Origin: Thiotrichaceae bacterium
Lineage (GTDB): Bacteria; Pseudomonadota; Gammaproteobacteria; Beggiatoales; Beggiatoaceae
Direction: 5' to 3'
DNA length: 64,000 bases
Assembly (NCBI GenBank): GCA_011391085.1
Contig: JAABRD010000004.1
Coordinates: forward strand, 1 to 64,000
The notes below the pieces were generated by a model. It ran no database searches and was not told the DNA's origin. It was given only the letters and a program-made list of their open reading frames with translations. The translations under genes and the position numbers were made by a program. Each line of letters starts with the position of its first letter. Positions within the stretch are counted from its first letter, which is position 1. Shown piece after piece: positions 61,606-64,000 of the stretch.

Positions 61606-63147
61606 ATGTGCAAGCTAAGAGGCTGTATTTTCAGCCTATTTTGGTTGTTCACGCTGTTGCTATATGGACAAGTGGCGGTGGCAAACGACTGCAACACGGT
61701 TACAGATGGCCTAGTTGCTTGCTATCATTTTGAGGGCAATGCACAGGATGGAAGTGGAAATGGAAATGATGGCACGGTCAACGGTGCTACTTTGACCACA
61801 GACCGGTTTGGTAATCTCAACGGTGCGTACAGCTTTGATGGAATCAATGATTATCTCAGTTTACCGAATAAGGTATCTGGTGATTTCAGCGTGGTATTTT
61901 GGGTTAAAACTGCCAAAAGCGCCCCCGCAGGAACTAATTGGTTTGAAGGATGGGGATTAATAGACGCTGAAGTATGTGGCGTGACTAATGATTGGGGACT
62001 GGCATTGATCGATGGTGGTAAAATTAGCTTTGGAATAGTTAACTATAACACTACCATCAAATCAACTTCGCTAGTTAATGATTCAGACTGGCATTTGATT
62101 GTTGGTACTAGAAACCAAAATAGTGGTGTTTTTCAACTGTATGTGGATGGTGCCTTACAAGCCACAGGGGAAGGTAGTAAAAACTTGCTACAAGCGGCCC
62201 CATGGATTGGAGTTGGCAACAATCCTTGCGATGTATCAGCGAATCGACGGTGGTTTGATGGTGTGATAGATGATGTACGTATTTACAATCGTACTCTTTC
62301 GGATGAGGAAATTCAGCAACTGTCTCCAGTTAACGATACTTCTATCACCCAATCCACTTACCTGGGCTGTTTCAGAGATAATGATAAAGCTGATCTTTGG
62401 GGCACGAATGGTCGTGATTTGTCAGGGCTGATTTTGGTGGACGATAATATGACCACAGAACTTTGTATAGCTTCTTGTCAAGGTTTTACTTATGCTGCCA
62501 CACAATATAGTAAAGCATGTTTCTGTGGAAACAGTTATGGCAAATATGGCACAGCCAGCAATTGTGATATGCCTTGTCCAGGTAACTCTGGACAAATATG
62601 TGGAGGAGGTTGGGCAAATAGTGTTTATGTAGTCAAGACTAGCCCTGCACTCAAGTTTCCTGAACCAACAGTTTTTCCTTGTCCATGTCCATCACTTGGA
62701 CCAGCCCGCGCTACTGATACTAACGGTAAATCGGTTATCACTTCGACCAAACATGAAGCCGGCATTTCCGTCAACAACCAACCACCCGTCATCCAGGTCA
62801 TACAAAACTTATCTGACACGGTGAACGTTGCAGGCGACATCATTGTGGACCCAGTGGATGTCGGCCAACCGGTGGACATTTTCGTCTATGCGGCAGCCAC
62901 CTTCCCAGGTCTCAGTGCGGTCTCCTACTACATGTTAGGCCCCGGCTTAACTATCTTGCCTTGGAACCAACAACCAGCTAGTTTAGTGGCCTTCTCCAAT
63001 GGAACGTTGGGAGTGGTGCAAACGGTGCAAATGTACAGTGGCACCTTTTTCTACCCAGGAACGCTGAAAGTCTATTTTGGCTACCGCTTACCTAACGGAA
63101 TAGTGGTGACTAGCAACACACCGATTGATATTTCGATAGAACCGTAA
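61606..63147 (+). CDS. Exported LamG and WSC domain protein
   Basis: 513 residues with a signal peptide (CKLRGCIFSLFWLFTLLLYG, cleavage after VAVA). Residues ~30-230: a LamG/concanavalin-like lectin domain (YHFEGNAQDGSGNGNDGTV ... GVIDDVRIYNRTLSDEEI). Residues ~245-345: a WSC domain (YLGCFRDND, ACFCGNSYG, CPGNSGQICGGGW) with the expected cysteines, a carbohydrate-binding module. The C-terminal ~150 residues are beta-rich and unrecognised. Probably secreted or surface-bound glycan binding. Two terminator hairpins follow. Confidence 0.88.
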   Translation: MCKLRGCIFSLFWLFTLLLYGQVAVANDCNTVTDGLVACYHFEGNAQDGSGNGNDGTVNGATLTTDRFGNLNGAYSFDGINDYLSLPNKVSGDFSVVFWVKTAKSAPAGTNWFEGWGLIDAEVCGVTNDWGLALIDGGKISFGIVNYNTTIKSTSLVNDSDWHLIVGTRNQNSGVFQLYVDGALQATGEGSKNLLQAAPWIGVGNNPCDVSANRRWFDGVIDDVRIYNRTLSDEEIQQLSPVNDTSITQSTYLGCFRDNDKADLWGTNGRDLSGLILVDDNMTTELCIASCQGFTYAATQYSKACFCGNSYGKYGTASNCDMPCPGNSGQICGGGWANSVYVVKTSPALKFPEPTVFPCPCPSLGPARATDTNGKSVITSTKHEAGISVNNQPPVIQVIQNLSDTVNVAGDIIVDPVDVGQPVDIFVYAAATFPGLSAVSYYMLGPGLTILPWNQQPASLVAFSNGTLGVVQTVQMYSGTFFYPGTLKVYFGYRLPNGIVVTSNTPIDISIEP

Positions 63148-63155
63148 GGGGAACG

Positions 63156-63189
63156 AAAAACCGAGTTTTTTCAAAAACTCGGTTTTTTT
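63156..63189 (+). terminator. Rho-independent terminator, family F-like
   Basis: AAAACCGAGTTTTT, short loop, AAAAACTCGGTTTTTTT, 9 bases after the LamG-WSC stop codon. A near-identical hairpin follows at 63206-63240. The symmetric A and T runs would allow termination on both strands. Confidence 0.8.
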
Positions 63190-63205
63190 GGGCTGGACGG
63201 GAACG

Positions 63206-63240
63206 AAAAACCGAGTTTTTGAAAAAACTCGGTTTTTTTT
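63206..63240 (+). terminator. Second tandem terminator hairpin
   Basis: Same CCGAGTTTTT / AAAAACTCGG stem preceded by GGGAACGAAA as in the first. The spacing of ~50 bp and the shared GGGCTGGACGGGAACG sequence show a tandem duplication. Confidence 0.78.
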
Positions 63241-63307
63241 TGGTGGAGAATTGATATAATAATGATTGAAGAACCTCTCCCCCCTGTTCAACTAAGAGGA
63301 TAAAACC

Positions 63308-63541
63308 ATGAACTTACTCCCCCCTCTCCCCCTTCACCCTTCCTTCTTCAATCCGTTGGAAAGATACTCGGAAGACGAATGGGAACAACTCGATCCTGAC
63401 TGGCGAAGTGAATTGGAAACGTTGTATGTGCTAAACAATCCAGTTCTGCGTGAGAAAGTGGAAAGAGGACTGGAAAGTTATCGCCAAGGAAAAGGATATA
63501 TTCCTACCACAGAAGAATTGAGATTGATAGAAGATGCGTAA
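63308..63541 (+). CDS. Putative antitoxin of YoeB-type pair
   Basis: 77 residues, acidic, mostly helical, with YSEDEWEQLDPDWRSELETLY and YIPTTEELRLIED. It does not look like the usual Phd/YefM antitoxin of YoeB toxins, and I do not recognise a family. The assignment rests on the 8-base overlap with the toxin gene that follows. A purine-rich AAGAGG precedes the ATG. Confidence 0.65.
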   Translation: MNLLPPLPLHPSFFNPLERYSEDEWEQLDPDWRSELETLYVLNNPVLREKVERGLESYRQGKGYIPTTEELRLIEDA

Positions 63542-63806
63542 CCTAAGTTTTGAAGGTGATTCCTGGGAAGATTACGAAACTCTAAGAATACAGGATAAAA
63601 AACTCCATCAAAAGCTTTGTACCATGTTGCGAGAAATGCGACGTAGCCAAGACCCCTCGAAAGGAACAGGACACCCTGAACCGCTGAAACATCGCTACCC
63701 AAGTTGCTATTCTCGACACTTGTCAAAGAAAGACCGGTTAATCTATCGATTTGACCAGGACTGTCTTTATATCATTTCGATTGGCGGACATTATGGAGAT
63801 AAATAG
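63534..63806 (+). CDS. Txe/YoeB family mRNA interferase toxin
   Basis: A 90-residue RelE-fold toxin. Family signature: SFEGDSWEDYETL at the N-terminus, the catalytic-type Glu in GHPEPLKH, Arg in RHLSKKDRLIYRF, and the C-terminal SIGGHYGDK with His-Tyr. YoeB toxins bind the ribosome and cleave mRNA in the A site. Translationally coupled to the upstream small gene. It is slightly longer than typical YoeB (84-88) because of an insertion around SQDPSKGTG. Confidence 0.9.
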   Translation: MRNLSFEGDSWEDYETLRIQDKKLHQKLCTMLREMRRSQDPSKGTGHPEPLKHRYPSCYSRHLSKKDRLIYRFDQDCLYIISIGGHYGDK

Positions 63807-63856
63807 CTGGCGTTATCTTCATTTCAGGATAGAACAATGAGGCGATGGAAATTGAA

Positions 63857-63939
63857 GAAACCGAGTTTTTGAAAAAACTCGGTTTTTGGGGGCTGGGCGG
63901 GAACGAAAAACCGAGTTTTTGAAAAAATTCGGTTTTTTT
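63857..63939. terminator. Tandem CCGAGTTTTT hairpins after the toxin-antitoxin pair
   Basis: Two hairpins (63857-63887 and 63906-63939) with the same CCGAGTTTTTGAAAAAACTC stem as those at 63156-63240. The toxin-antitoxin pair is therefore bracketed on both sides by the same double-hairpin module. Confidence 0.75.
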
Positions 63940-63967
63940 GAAGGGACGATATGATAGAATGATTATT

Positions 63968-64000
63968 GGTAGTGATGCACAAGGTAGTGGTTTAAACCTG
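63968..64000. mobile_element. Family B MITE (GGTAGTGATGCACAAGG subtype), cut by window edge
   Basis: The 33 visible bases match one arm of the complete 93-bp element at 14070-14162 without a mismatch, including the GTGGTTTAAACCTG that follows the terminal repeat. Confidence 0.85.

Overview
The window looks like a chromosomal segment of a gammaproteobacterium, most likely a filamentous sulfur bacterium of the Beggiatoaceae/Thiotrichales type. That placement is inferred. It rests on gammaproteobacterial housekeeping clusters (ilvE - zinc-finger - waaF; argS - SPOR protein; yicC - gmk), on large mosaic sensor kinases, CHAT proteases and a DUF928 protein of the kind shared with cyanobacteria, and on the extreme density of short palindromic repeats. 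No complete insertion sequence or transposase gene is visible.

Layout. Positions 159-12873 (minus strand) hold four sensor histidine kinases in a row: one with an ethylene/copper-binding type N-terminus, two with nearly identical Cache-HAMP halves but different output modules, and a 1815-residue Ser/Thr kinase-ATPase-GAF-histidine kinase. Next come a secreted DUF928 protein and a bifunctional aldolase/dehydrogenase (13163-16212), then a damaged patch (16400-17990) with a retropepsin-like gene, a duplicated gene start and a frameshifted PIN-domain toxin remnant. 18101-20987 carries waaF, a zinc-finger protein, ilvE and a HEPN pair. 21280-31653 carries argS, a SPOR protein, a secreted TPR-CHAT protein, tRNA-Pro(GGG), a phage-CI-like repressor, gyrA and an SMR transporter. 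31893-39372 carries a Sel1/PIN pair, Maf, a large transglutaminase-family protein, a MITE-broken Rpn-like gene and a stand-alone dnaN. 39700-47510 carries a LbtU-like porin, a large subtilase with a von Willebrand A domain, and a MaoC-phosphotransacetylase fusion. 48086-56446 carries a WD40-GTPase-TIR/SEFIR protein, an MBOAT/SGNH O-acetylation pair and a CHAT-NTPase whose reading frame contains a heptanucleotide repeat. 56841-63806 carries yicC, gmk, an fdhD-like gene, a second HEPN pair, an XRE regulator, a LamG-WSC protein and a YoeB-type toxin-antitoxin pair.

Intergenic space is mostly filled by at least nine repeat families. The clearest is a family of miniature inverted-repeat elements with ends beginning GGTAGTGATGC. 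Several copies are flanked by exact 8-bp target duplications, and they carry interchangeable cores. Other families have entered coding sequence in frame, most clearly inside the 1815-residue kinase.

The strongest candidates for new biology are: the modular MITE family and its in-frame protein insertions; the putatively phase-variable CHAT-NTPase; the seven-blade WD40-GTPase-zinc ribbon-TIR/SEFIR protein; and the paralogous kinase array with a diverged ligand-binding segment between homogenised segments.
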